From NCBI GenBank assembly GCA_016124845.1, contig WGMW01000009.1:85624-149623 (forward strand): a stretch of DNA of 64,000 nt, written 5' to 3'. Origin of the DNA: Flavobacteriales bacterium. Its GTDB lineage: Bacteria; Bacteroidota; Bacteroidia; UBA10329. The position numbers and the translations under genes were made by a program. The first letter of the stretch is position 1. The number at the start of each line of letters is the position of its first letter. Shown in pieces: positions 8,477 through 17,061 of the stretch. Below the pieces are notes generated by a model, which ran no database searches, was not told the origin of the DNA, and worked only from the letters and a program-made list of their open reading frames with translations.

Positions 8477-9106
8477 TTGAAAAAGGTTTACATCTGTGAG
8501 GATCATCCCCTGTTCCGAGAATCGCTGGAACAATTGGTAAACATGGCCGATGACATGGAACTTGTGGGTTCAAATTCGGCTGCCGCTGATGCCATCTCCG
8601 AACTCAAAGAACGGACTTCCGATGTTGTTCTTCTCGACCTGAATCTCTCCAAAGGAGATGGTTTTGAGGTGCTGGAATTCGTACAAGCGAACATTCCCGA
8701 AACCAGAGTGATCGTGCTCACCAGCTACAACGACAGACTCCTTGCCGATAAGGCTCGCAGAGCAGGTGCTTCGGCCTACATGCTAAAAGATACGGATGGC
8801 GAAACGCTGCTGGAATCGATCCGCGGTCTGAAGGATGGGAAGTTTGTCTCAAATGTTGTGGGAGACGAAGCCAACACGGATTTCGACCCAGACAGAGAAT
8901 TTGCGTCCATTCTGAAACTCACCCGAACCGAGAAAAAGATCGTCAAAGAGCTGATCGGTGGAGCGTCCGTGGCCGACATCGCTGGTCATCTTTTCATTTC
9001 TGAGAACACCGTAAAGAACCACAAGAAGAACATTTACCGCAAGTTGCAGGTAAGCACACAGCCAGAGCTCATTCTATTGTGCCAGAAACATGGGTTGCTG
9101 GATTGA
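8477..9106 (+). CDS. NarL/FixJ-type response regulator
   Basis: A two-component response regulator: receiver domain with the acidic pair in YICEDH, phosphoacceptor Asp in VVLLDLNLSKGDG (residue 54), VLTS and a conserved Lys in YMLKD. It is followed by a LuxR-type helix-turn-helix (LTRTEKKIVKELIGGASVAD and SENTVKNHKKNIYRKL). It is coupled to the histidine kinase gene by a 17-nt overlap, so they form a pair. A TTG start at 8477 gives a normal 209-residue protein; in-frame ATGs upstream (8357, 8408) give unusual extensions that contain an element shared with the kynU upstream region. The start is therefore uncertain, the identity is not. Confidence 0.88.
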   Translation: MKKVYICEDHPLFRESLEQLVNMADDMELVGSNSAAADAISELKERTSDVVLLDLNLSKGDGFEVLEFVQANIPETRVIVLTSYNDRLLADKARRAGASAYMLKDTDGETLLESIRGLKDGKFVSNVVGDEANTDFDPDREFASILKLTRTEKKIVKELIGGASVADIAGHLFISENTVKNHKKNIYRKLQVSTQPELILLCQKHGLLD

Positions 9107-10901
9107 TCGATATAGATGGCCGTCCATCCTTTTGGTGTGTCTGCTCCTGGTAGGTTCCAAAGGTTTCGGACAGGGAATCGATCTTGTGCCGTTCTCAATT
9201 TCGGTGGAAACGCCAGAAAAACTTCGTCCCGAAGATGCGCTGAAGCTTTTCTCCGATTCGTCTCTTCTCATTTCTGAGAATACCACGTTCGGTTTTTCTG
9301 AGAATTACTTCTGGATATTGCTTACGCTGCCGAAGGATGTCTCAACATCGGAAAGCTATTTTCTGGACATCGACAATCCGCATATCGACCACATTCAGGC
9401 GTATTGCATCAGCAATGGAAAGCTGTCATTTCTGGGCAGAAGTGGCGACCGCATGCCGTTTTCCGAACGCACTTACCAGAACAGACGCAACGTGTTTCCT
9501 GTGCAGTTCAATTCGTTGGAAGACCGCATTCTTCTTTTCGTGGACAAGCGGAATGCCTCGGTCACAGTGCCGCTGAAGCTCTGGGAAAGCCACGCGTTTT
9601 TCCAGCACGAAGCGCGGTCGAACATGGTCTATGGCCTCTACTTCGGCATGCTGCTCATCATCATCCTCTATTCGTTGCTGATCTTTTTGGTGCAGCGGTC
9701 GGGCGTTTACCTGTGGTACATGATCTATGTTCTCAGCATGTTCCTGTACCTGTTTACGCATGTCGGCTACGGCTTTCAGTTCCTGTTCCCAAACCAGTTT
9801 GAATGGAGCAACTACCTACGATTGATCATGATCGTGCTGATCGTCATTTCGCAGATCCGCTTTACGCAACTGTTCCTGCCTATCCGTTCCGTGGCCATTT
9901 GGGTCAATCGTATTTACAATTTCATCATTGCCGCGCTTGTCGGGATTGTGCTTTGGTGGATTCTCGTTCCAGGTCTGTTCACCGCCAACACCATCATCGT
10001 TATCAATGTGATCTACGGCTTCATCGGGCTGACGGCCATTCTGCTTTTCGTGGCACTTATCCGTTCATGGAAACCCGACCGCACCTCGGTCTTGTTTTAC
10101 ACCGCAGCCTTCGGCATGAACCTGCTTGCAACGTTCCTCATGATCGCAGAAGAGTACGGGGCCATCCGACTGACCTGGCTGCCGTTGCCGCCTATTTTCA
10201 TCGGTTCACTGTTCGAAATCCTGATCTTTGCTGTTGGATTGAGTTACCGTTCCAAGTTGATCGGTGACGACCGCAGGAAACTGCTGGCCGACATCAATCA
10301 CCTGCAGCAGCACGCCATGCAATCATTTGTGCGCGGCATGGAAGAGGAAAAGGTGCGCGTGGCCAACGAATTGCATGATGATGTTGCTTCGCGGCTTTCC
10401 CTACTAAAAATGAAACTGACCGAAAGTTCCGACCAGGAATTGAGCGGGCAGTTGGCCGAAATTGCGGATGGCGTGCGCAGGATCTCGCATCAGCTGAATC
10501 CTGTTTCGTTGGATGACCAGACGTTCTTGGAAAAGATGAAAGAGCTGGTCTCGGAACACCGAAAAAGTGGCATGCAGATCGACCTGCAGGTTTTCGACAT
10601 GCGGAAATCGGTCCCTAAGGAAACAGGCCTGCAACTCTACCGCATTTTACAGGAAGCGTTGCAGAACATCCGCAAACACGCCAAGGCGAAGATGGTGGAA
10701 GTTCAACTTTTTCAGCACGAAAACGAACTGGTGATGACGGTTGAGGATGACGGAGCAGGCTTCGATCAAACAAAAAAGAACACCGCTGGCCTTGGCACCA
10801 AGAACATGCGTTTGCGTGCCGAACAAATGAAAGGCGAATTCAGCATTTCCTCCGCAGTTGGCGAAGGCACAAGCATTATGGTTTCGGTGCCGATCGGCTG
10901 A
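9090..10901 (+). CDS. 7TM-DISM sensor histidine kinase (HisKA_3 type)
   Basis: 603 residues: signal sequence, an extracytoplasmic 7TMR-DISMED2-like beta domain (about 25-165) containing ENYFWILLTLP and YFLDIDNPHIDHIQAY, seven membrane segments (about 180-385), then a cytoplasmic kinase. The phosphoacceptor His is in VANELHDDVASRLS, the N box is QEALQNIRKHAK, and the ATP-binding Gly motifs are VEDDGAGFD and GLGTKNM. It phosphorylates its cognate regulator, the gene it overlaps at 9090-9106. The DISM sensor domain suggests detection of an extracellular small molecule, perhaps a carbohydrate; the ligand is not readable. Confidence 0.9.
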   Translation: MGCWIDRYRWPSILLVCLLLVGSKGFGQGIDLVPFSISVETPEKLRPEDALKLFSDSSLLISENTTFGFSENYFWILLTLPKDVSTSESYFLDIDNPHIDHIQAYCISNGKLSFLGRSGDRMPFSERTYQNRRNVFPVQFNSLEDRILLFVDKRNASVTVPLKLWESHAFFQHEARSNMVYGLYFGMLLIIILYSLLIFLVQRSGVYLWYMIYVLSMFLYLFTHVGYGFQFLFPNQFEWSNYLRLIMIVLIVISQIRFTQLFLPIRSVAIWVNRIYNFIIAALVGIVLWWILVPGLFTANTIIVINVIYGFIGLTAILLFVALIRSWKPDRTSVLFYTAAFGMNLLATFLMIAEEYGAIRLTWLPLPPIFIGSLFEILIFAVGLSYRSKLIGDDRRKLLADINHLQQHAMQSFVRGMEEEKVRVANELHDDVASRLSLLKMKLTESSDQELSGQLAEIADGVRRISHQLNPVSLDDQTFLEKMKELVSEHRKSGMQIDLQVFDMRKSVPKETGLQLYRILQEALQNIRKHAKAKMVEVQLFQHENELVMTVEDDGAGFDQTKKNTAGLGTKNMRLRAEQMKGEFSISSAVGEGTSIMVSVPIG

Positions 10902-10916
10902 TGCGCTACTGTTCCA

Positions 10917-12896
10917 TCAATCGATGTAAACACGCATTTCGTTCGGGTACTTAACGCTGAACGTGAAGGTGGTTTCCCAAGTCTGCCCTGCGGGAATCTC
11001 CACTTCCCATTCCAGAACACCCGTTTCCTTGTTGAGTTTGGCGTTGCCGCTTTCAAGCAATTCCACCTCTACTTCCTTGTCAGAAGAAACAGGGATCTGA
11101 TCCTGGACAATGGCTTTGATCGCCTCAGAACGTGTGTTCTTCAAACTCAATTTGTAGCTTCTCTCTTGAATTTTCTTCCCGCCCAAAACCGTTTTCTTCG
11201 AGAACTCCTTGAGTTTGGTACGGTTTACCAGCACCTTCGTATCCGTTCCAAGCGATAGCACCAGCGTGTCGGCCACTCTTCCCGCGTGCAGCGTTGACTC
11301 GCCAATGTATGTGCCATCAACATGCAACGCTACCAGCCCGTCCAGCAGATTGTATTCTTCCCATCCCACCACTTTGCTGATGAGGAACGCCTTGTTCAAT
11401 TCAACAGGAGCGCTGTAGTGTTTGAAACTGGCCACAATATCCAGCGCGTCCAATTGCACGGTGTGTTTTTCCTTGTCAGAAGGTATCGAACGTGTTGACT
11501 TCACCTCATACTGAATTCGAGTGGTCTTTTGAGCAATGGTTGCTGCGTTGTACGTGCCTCTGATCCTCACGCTATCGATGTAGGTGTTTGTTGCTCCATC
11601 ACGGGAACCCTTTATTGAACCGATTTGACCATCATTACTTTGAACAGCAGCATACCTACCCCTACTTGCCAACTTAGATTTTTCCGTTGTGATCATAACT
11701 TGCTCAAGCTGCACATTTGCGGTCATAACCACATCGGCCTGAACGGATTGATCTGCTCTGACCGAGATGTACTCACGCTCTTTAGGAGAGAAACCGACAC
11801 AGCTGACATATAATGTATAATTGGTTCCCGCTGGTACATCATTCATGGTGTACTTTCCTTCAAAATCAGTTGATACTGCCGTAACCACTTCGTCCCCATC
11901 CTTTAGAAGCACATTGGCAAACGGGATGGCCTCATAGCTGGAACCGTCCTTAATGTAACCGAATAGTTTTCCCGTTCCCGTTTGCGGGGCAACCGTACTT
12001 CTTCTGATGGCCGATGGACGGTACCCTTTCAACGGATCCCACATGATCAATTCCGGTTTTTCGGAACTCGTGAATGGATCTTCGGATGTGAGAATCAGGT
12101 CCACGTCCTTCCAATCAGACCCGGTCGACTGATTGATCTCTGCCTTCACATCCAATTCCAACGGGCGATCCAACCCTTTCATTTTCAGATCATATTTGGG
12201 TTTCCAGGTGGCATCGGGCACAATGTAACTCACCAGAAAATTACCGTTGCTGATGGTTTTCTCGCAGGTCGCTTCAACCAGAAGATCGATGGTCTGCTTC
12301 TTTGCCGTGCCGGTTATCTTACCCAGTCGGTCCATTCCGCTCTGTATTTCGGTTTGAATGACCAATGCCTCGCGTTCCAATTTCCGTTGTTTCAACTTCA
12401 GCTCGCTGGTCTTCTCTTCATAATAAGCGACTCCGTTTTTCCAAGCCTCAACCGTCATTCCAGATTGGGTGGAACTGATGTTCCTGTTCTCATCCAACAT
12501 GGCACGCTGAACATTTATCAATGCGATCTGGTCGTTCTTATCCTCCAAATTGAATTTCAGCTTTTCAAGCTCCTTGTTGATGGCCTCTATCTCACTATCG
12601 TGGTTTTCGAGTGCCGTATATTTCACTTCGTTACCGATCTGATTGATGGAAATGCCATCAGGAGACTTTATCTGGAGCGATGTGAGCACGATTCCTGGCT
12701 CAATTCCCTCAATTCTGAAAAGATATTTGTTTCCCTTCGTGGCGCTGAATCCGCCTTTCCTACCGATCTGCGCCCCCTTAAAGTAAACCGTCACCTTTTC
12801 GATTTTGGAAGTTACCTTGACCTCAGTCCGTTCTTGCGCCCTGGCCGTGGCGGCCAAAATCACACAGGCAAGTAAAATGACAAATGGATTTTTCAT
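10917..12896 (-). CDS. DUF4140/DUF4139 (MuiA-like) protein with inserted carboxypeptidase-regulatory-like domain
   Basis: 659 residues with a signal peptide. The N-terminal DUF4140-like region (KIEKVTVYFKGAQIGRKG) is followed by a coiled coil rich in Glu and Lys, then a DUF4139 region (VSYIVPDATWKPKYDLK, GSDWKDVDLILTSEDP, LLDGLVALHVDGTYIG, ending TFTFSVKYP). Between the two halves of DUF4139 sits an inserted module at about residues 310-395 (LFGYIKDGSSYEAIPFANVL, YTMNDVPAGTNYTLYVSCVG), which is a CarboxypepD_reg-like beta sandwich. This is followed by a segment, IKGSRDGATNTYIDSVRIRG (about 428-447), like the start of a TonB-receptor plug. The family is called mucoidy inhibitor A but its role is unknown. 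Confidence 0.82.
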   Translation of the reverse strand: MKNPFVILLACVILAATARAQERTEVKVTSKIEKVTVYFKGAQIGRKGGFSATKGNKYLFRIEGIEPGIVLTSLQIKSPDGISINQIGNEVKYTALENHDSEIEAINKELEKLKFNLEDKNDQIALINVQRAMLDENRNISSTQSGMTVEAWKNGVAYYEEKTSELKLKQRKLEREALVIQTEIQSGMDRLGKITGTAKKQTIDLLVEATCEKTISNGNFLVSYIVPDATWKPKYDLKMKGLDRPLELDVKAEINQSTGSDWKDVDLILTSEDPFTSSEKPELIMWDPLKGYRPSAIRRSTVAPQTGTGKLFGYIKDGSSYEAIPFANVLLKDGDEVVTAVSTDFEGKYTMNDVPAGTNYTLYVSCVGFSPKEREYISVRADQSVQADVVMTANVQLEQVMITTEKSKLASRGRYAAVQSNDGQIGSIKGSRDGATNTYIDSVRIRGTYNAATIAQKTTRIQYEVKSTRSIPSDKEKHTVQLDALDIVASFKHYSAPVELNKAFLISKVVGWEEYNLLDGLVALHVDGTYIGESTLHAGRVADTLVLSLGTDTKVLVNRTKLKEFSKKTVLGGKKIQERSYKLSLKNTRSEAIKAIVQDQIPVSSDKEVEVELLESGNAKLNKETGVLEWEVEIPAGQTWETTFTFSVKYPNEMRVYID

Positions 12897-12975
12897 TGTT
12901 CTTCGATTTACCAGTTCAGATTACGCAATGTAGGATATTCCATAAACGGCTTCAAACAAAAGTTCGCGGTAAGAT

Positions 12976-12983
12976 TACTTTTG
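12976..12983 (+). promoter_or_regulatory. -7 box (TACTTTTG) of hemL
   Basis: Perfect match to the TAnnTTTG -7 consensus, 13 nt upstream of the chosen ATG. It excludes the earlier in-frame TTG (12981) as a start because that codon overlaps the box. The -33 element is weak. Confidence 0.55.
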
Positions 12984-12995
12984 CAACCAGCGAAA

Positions 12996-14294
12996 ATGGA
13001 GATGAGCACAGAACGATCAGAACAACTTTTTGAGAAAGCAAAAACACTTTTCCCCGGTGGGGTCAATAGTCCTGTAAGGGCATTCGGCAGTGTGGGTGGA
13101 ACCCCGCGTTTCATCACCAAAGGAAAAGGTAGCAGAGTTTGGGATGCAGATGGAAACGAGTACATCGATTTCTGCGCTTCGTGGGGACCGCTGATCCTTG
13201 GCCACGCCAACGAGAAGGTGGAAAATGCCATCATCGAAGCGGTGAAAAATGGCCCGTCATTCGGTGCACCAACCGTGCAGGAAAATGAACTGGCCGATCT
13301 GATTCTCTCGAATCACAGATATGTTGAACGGATCCGTTTTGTGAGTTCAGGAACCGAAGCTGTGATGAGTGCCATCCGGTTGGCGCGCGGCTATACGGGA
13401 AGAAACAAGATCATCAAATTTGAAGGATGCTACCACGGCCATGTCGACTCACTTTTGGTGAAAGCAGGTTCTGGTCTGGTGACCTTCGGTGAATCGAGTT
13501 CTGCTGGCGTGCCAAAGAGTTTTGTGGATGAAACCATCGTCATTGCGCTGAACGATATTGAAGCGGTGAAAGCTGCTTTCGAGGAATTCAAGAATGAAAT
13601 TGCGGCCGTTATCATTGAACCCATTCCTGCCAATAACGGATTGCTTTTGCAGGATGGAAAGTTTCTCCGCGCGTTGCGCGAAATCTGTTCGGACGAAGAT
13701 GCGCTGCTCATTTTCGATGAGGTCATCAGCGGTTTCCGCGTGGGTTTTGAAGGTGCCGCAGGGCTTTACGACATCAAACCGGATATCATCACGCTTGGGA
13801 AGATCATCGGTGGCGGCATGCCTGTCGGGGCGTTTGCATCCAGCGAGAAGATCATGAATTCCATCGCACCGCTTGGTCCCGTTTATCAGGCGGGAACGCT
13901 GAGTGGAAACCCCGTGGCCATGGCTGCTGGTAGAGCTGCGTTGGAACAATTGCTCGAACCCAATTTCTACGCCACGCAGGAAAAGAAGACCAAAAAACTG
14001 GTTTCGGCCGTGCTGGAACATGTGGAGGAAAAGGAATACAAAGTGAAAATGTTCTCGGTCGGTTCCATCTATTGGATCGCATTTTCCGACCGTCCCAGCA
14101 TCAGAAGTTCAGCAGAAATTGACCCAGAAAGCATGAACATTTACCGCAAATTCTACCACGCGCTTTTGGACAATGGCTTTTACATCGGCCCATCTGGCTA
14201 CGAAGTAGGATTTGTAAGTGCGGCCCACACGGATGAGGACATTGCCGAGGCAGCACGCATCATAAAGCTGGCGCTGGACAAAGCACTCGGCTAA
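12996..14294 (+). CDS. hemL: Glutamate-1-semialdehyde 2,1-aminomutase
   Basis: A PLP enzyme that converts glutamate-1-semialdehyde to 5-aminolevulinate in the C5 route of tetrapyrrole synthesis. The 432-residue protein has the expected opening LFPGGVNSPVRAF, FVSSGTEAVMSAIRLARG, CYHGHVDSLLVKAGSG, LIFDEVISGFRVG, and TLGKIIGGGMPVGAFA with the PLP lysine. Starting at the ATG at 12996 (MEMSTERSEQLF) agrees with the family and places the promoter box just upstream. It is an isolated gene, convergent with the cytochrome gene (2 nt between stops). Tetrapyrroles made here would serve the nearby cytochrome among others. Confidence 0.96.
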   Translation: MEMSTERSEQLFEKAKTLFPGGVNSPVRAFGSVGGTPRFITKGKGSRVWDADGNEYIDFCASWGPLILGHANEKVENAIIEAVKNGPSFGAPTVQENELADLILSNHRYVERIRFVSSGTEAVMSAIRLARGYTGRNKIIKFEGCYHGHVDSLLVKAGSGLVTFGESSSAGVPKSFVDETIVIALNDIEAVKAAFEEFKNEIAAVIIEPIPANNGLLLQDGKFLRALREICSDEDALLIFDEVISGFRVGFEGAAGLYDIKPDIITLGKIIGGGMPVGAFASSEKIMNSIAPLGPVYQAGTLSGNPVAMAAGRAALEQLLEPNFYATQEKKTKKLVSAVLEHVEEKEYKVKMFSVGSIYWIAFSDRPSIRSSAEIDPESMNIYRKFYHALLDNGFYIGPSGYEVGFVSAAHTDEDIAEAARIIKLALDKALG

Positions 14295-14296
14295 AC

Positions 14297-15328
14297 TTAC
14301 TTCTTGCTCTCTGCAAGAATGTAAGCCGCCAGATCCTCGATCTGTGAATTGCTCAACTTCTCTTTGGAGTAGATCGGCATGTATTCGGGGGTCTTCTCCT
14401 TCGACTCCGTTCCGTGGCGTGTGATGAAGTACACCGAACCGCCATTGCTTTTCTTGAAATACTTTACCAGCCAGTCAAAATCTTTCATATCCTCCCCGCT
14501 TCCGAAGACGGTCTTCTTGGTCACTTTTCCTGGTCCATGGCAATGCAGACAACTGTTCTCGAAGATCCATTTTCCGTTCTCCAAATTCCCCTTCTCGCCC
14601 ATCTGACGGTCTTTGGTGGGAATCTCATCAACAAACGTTGCAGGATAACCCTCAATATACTTCGATTTGATCAACTTGATGTTGGCAGCCTTTTCTTCAG
14701 GCGTCTGCCCAGATTTTGAGATCTGCTTCAACTCGTCATCAGATAGATTCAGATCTTTCAATTTCAATTCAATGGCACTGAAATAATTGAGCACACCTTC
14801 CATTTCCTCATCTGTAAGTTCTCGGCCAACAGAACATTCCTTTGAACATAGATTGATCGCATTCTTCAAACTGTGTCTTGCAGGCCCGATCAATTCGATT
14901 CCGTACTTCTTCTCATTATCACCATTGAACCAACTGGTGCGGTTCATAATTCCATAGAATGTAGAACCAGGCAGATACGGCTGATTGAACTCCATGGAAT
15001 ATTTCAGTCGGCTATCCGGGTCGTTATCATCCGCATACTTGGATTCTGGCAGTACATTATGACAGTCGGTGCAAACAAAATATTCAGACACACGATACTC
15101 GTTCTTGCCGTTCATCCACGGACCGCCCAACTGCACAATATCCTTGCCCAGCCCCATCTTTTCCATGTTCTGTGTCCCCACATAATGCTCCGGCATCTCA
15201 TCCCCAAGAGCAAGAAGGATACTGCTTACTGGCGTGTTCGGGTCGTATGGGGTTGGGTTGAGGAATTTACTGGCAGCAAAACCGCTGCATACCACGAAGG
15301 CAATGATGACGATGGAATACTTGTACAT
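14297..15328 (-). CDS. Diheme c-type cytochrome
   Basis: 343 residues with an N-terminal hydrophobic export signal. Two CXXCH heme c attachment motifs are visible: CTDCH near residue 91 and CLHCH near residue 262, each followed by Met-containing segments that could supply axial ligands. A CSKEC pair lacks the His and is not a heme site. The C-terminus (YMPIYSKEKLSNSQIEDLAAYILAE) is typical of class I cytochrome c folds. Likely a periplasmic electron carrier or an accessory subunit of an oxidase; no redox partner gene is adjacent, so the pathway is unknown. Confidence 0.85.
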   Translation of the reverse strand: MYKYSIVIIAFVVCSGFAASKFLNPTPYDPNTPVSSILLALGDEMPEHYVGTQNMEKMGLGKDIVQLGGPWMNGKNEYRVSEYFVCTDCHNVLPESKYADDNDPDSRLKYSMEFNQPYLPGSTFYGIMNRTSWFNGDNEKKYGIELIGPARHSLKNAINLCSKECSVGRELTDEEMEGVLNYFSAIELKLKDLNLSDDELKQISKSGQTPEEKAANIKLIKSKYIEGYPATFVDEIPTKDRQMGEKGNLENGKWIFENSCLHCHGPGKVTKKTVFGSGEDMKDFDWLVKYFKKSNGGSVYFITRHGTESKEKTPEYMPIYSKEKLSNSQIEDLAAYILAESKK

Positions 15329-15433
15329 GGTGCAGATCGGTTATTGTTCGAACCTCAATTTTAGTGAAAAAGGCTGAAACCAAGAATCAAAGATGGGTAG
15401 CTTATTTCCCATCGTGAGGCTCATGTTGTATTG

Positions 15434-16468
15434 TTAGATCCAATCGGTAAGAAGATGCAGGAACGCTATCAGGCGATTCCACGAGAACCGAGTGCCTTTT
15501 ACCGTTGAGGATTGGAAATTTGATTCTGGTTGTGAAGCCGTATCCGTTCGCTTTACTGCCATGGATGAAAAATAATTTTCCCATTGTTCCTCGCTGACCT
15601 TAACCCGTTCCACCTGTATTCGGTCAATCACTCTTCCTTTTAAACCATTTCGGTCAGCCGATTCAAAATTGTCACTCTGGAACAGATCTTCCAGCTCAAG
15701 TTCCAAAACATTGCATTCATTTTCATCCCCATCAAATGCAGGCACCGTCATTTTAAGGGGAGCTGCCTCCGGATATATGTAGCTGACCACCGCTACTCTT
15801 TCCTTGTCCGTCATATTTGGCAGAGAATAATGTATCAACCTTGAGTCAAATACCAAGAGGTCCCCGGCCTTCATGCTTATTGGTATCGCATAGCGTTTTA
15901 AGAACTCAGAACATTCATTGATAGCCTCTTCCGTTAGACCAGTACGACATGGTGGAAACACATATTGTGTCTTCGGGATCACGCAAACAGCACCATTGTC
16001 TACCACATCCATCATACATGCCCAAATATTTATGGATGAATACTCGCGCTCGTCAATAAACGCAGGATCCTGATGTAGGGGTAGAGAATGTTTAGGTCTT
16101 GGATGTTTTACAACAAAATTGAATATCAAGGGTTTGAATTCGCAGAACACCTTATGCAACTCCGGCTCAAGCAATTTCCAAAGACGGTTATGCACCTGCT
16201 TACGATAATGCACATCGTTCGAATAAGCACTCATATACATTCCTATCTGATTGACCCCAGCGTGCTCAAAATCGTTGTATATAGACCACGCATCACGGAT
16301 AGTGTTTGTCGAAAAAAAATCTTCAAGCACAAAATAGCCATCCGTCTTAAGTTTTTCTCGGTGAGCAGCATTCAACAATTGGAAATAATCCTTCGGAAAC
16401 CATCCTGTTCTGCGAAAAGGACTTACCTGGCCCCTTTTAACACCGTACGCTTCTGGTTCAGCCCCCAT
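15434..16468 (-). CDS. Phytanoyl-CoA dioxygenase (PhyH) family protein
   Basis: A predicted Fe(II)/2-oxoglutarate-dependent oxygenase of 344 residues. The iron ligands are visible as H-x-D in PLHQDPAFID and the distal His in SRLIHYSLPN, with the 2-oxoglutarate-binding Arg likely in KERVAVVSYIYPE. The ATG at 16468 (MGAEPEAYGVKRG) is preferred over an in-frame start at 16609, which adds a hydrophobic, unrelated prefix. Substrates in this family range from fatty acyl-CoA to small metabolites, so the reaction is open. It is divergently placed from the small STAS-like gene. Confidence 0.8.
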   Translation of the reverse strand: MGAEPEAYGVKRGQVSPFRRTGWFPKDYFQLLNAAHREKLKTDGYFVLEDFFSTNTIRDAWSIYNDFEHAGVNQIGMYMSAYSNDVHYRKQVHNRLWKLLEPELHKVFCEFKPLIFNFVVKHPRPKHSLPLHQDPAFIDEREYSSINIWACMMDVVDNGAVCVIPKTQYVFPPCRTGLTEEAINECSEFLKRYAIPISMKAGDLLVFDSRLIHYSLPNMTDKERVAVVSYIYPEAAPLKMTVPAFDGDENECNVLELELEDLFQSDNFESADRNGLKGRVIDRIQVERVKVSEEQWENYFSSMAVKRTDTASQPESNFQSSTVKGTRFSWNRLIAFLHLLTDWI

Positions 16469-16634
16469 GTTACCCGTGATAATGAAGTCAACGACCAGAC
16501 AGTTCCTTACGCCAACCATAACTGTTGGCTTTGACTGCCTCTTGCCGAAGACATCAACAAGTATAACAATAAGATTCAAACACCAATGTCCACCAAAAAT
16601 CACCGACAAGAATTACTTACGTACATTAAACCCT

Positions 16635-17012
16635 ATGCAACTCACCATCCTATATGATGCGGATACAGCCATTGTCAGGGCTACCCCCGTAGCTGCAATT
16701 ACGAAGGAAAATGTGCGGAAAACCATTCAAAGAGCGTTGAAAGTAGCCAACGATCATGATTGTTTGCTCTTGTTTTTCGACATCCGAAAATGCCTGTTGG
16801 GCCAATCCTTAACTCAAGGGTTAAATACGATGAGTCATCTAATGGACATACCGGGAATGACCTTCAAACATAAGACGGCCGTCATTTTTGACCCAGAACG
16901 ATATCCCACCGAAAGAGCAGAATTCATAGAGAACGTGGTTAACAATCGCGCCAACCCTGCTTTCCGGATTTTCCTGAACGAAGATGAGGCTGTCAGATGG
17001 CTGACTGGATAG
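16635..17012 (+). CDS. Small STAS/SpoIIAA-like hypothetical protein
   Basis: 125 residues, cytoplasmic. The pattern of alternating strands and helices (QLTILYDADTAIVRATPVAA, CLLLFFDIRKC, KTAVIFDPE, ending FRIFLNEDEAVRWLTG) resembles the SpoIIAA/STAS-like fold, in which the C-terminal EAxxWL motif is common. No catalytic residues are evident. The ATG at 16635 is chosen because upstream in-frame codons overlap the divergent gene's leader. Function unknown. Confidence 0.6.
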   Translation: MQLTILYDADTAIVRATPVAAITKENVRKTIQRALKVANDHDCLLLFFDIRKCLLGQSLTQGLNTMSHLMDIPGMTFKHKTAVIFDPERYPTERAEFIENVVNNRANPAFRIFLNEDEAVRWLTG

Positions 17013-17045
17013 CATTCAGCCGCTTCATCGCATCGTTGCGAATGT

Positions 17046-17053
17046 TACCTTTG
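17046..17053 (+). promoter_or_regulatory. -7 box (TACCTTTG) of mrp
   Basis: Perfect TAnnTTTG match ending 9 nt before the mrp ATG, giving a predicted leader of only a few bases. A TTC trinucleotide about 20 nt upstream could be a weak -33 element. Confidence 0.55.
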
Positions 17054-17061
17054 CATTTAGA

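Noticed and set aside
14820..14860. Third heme site in the cytochrome (CSKEC)
   Set aside because: The motif lacks the His required for covalent heme c ligation.
16469..16609. N-terminal extension of the PhyH-like protein
   Set aside because: Hydrophobic prefix with no family match, and it would take up the divergent promoter region.
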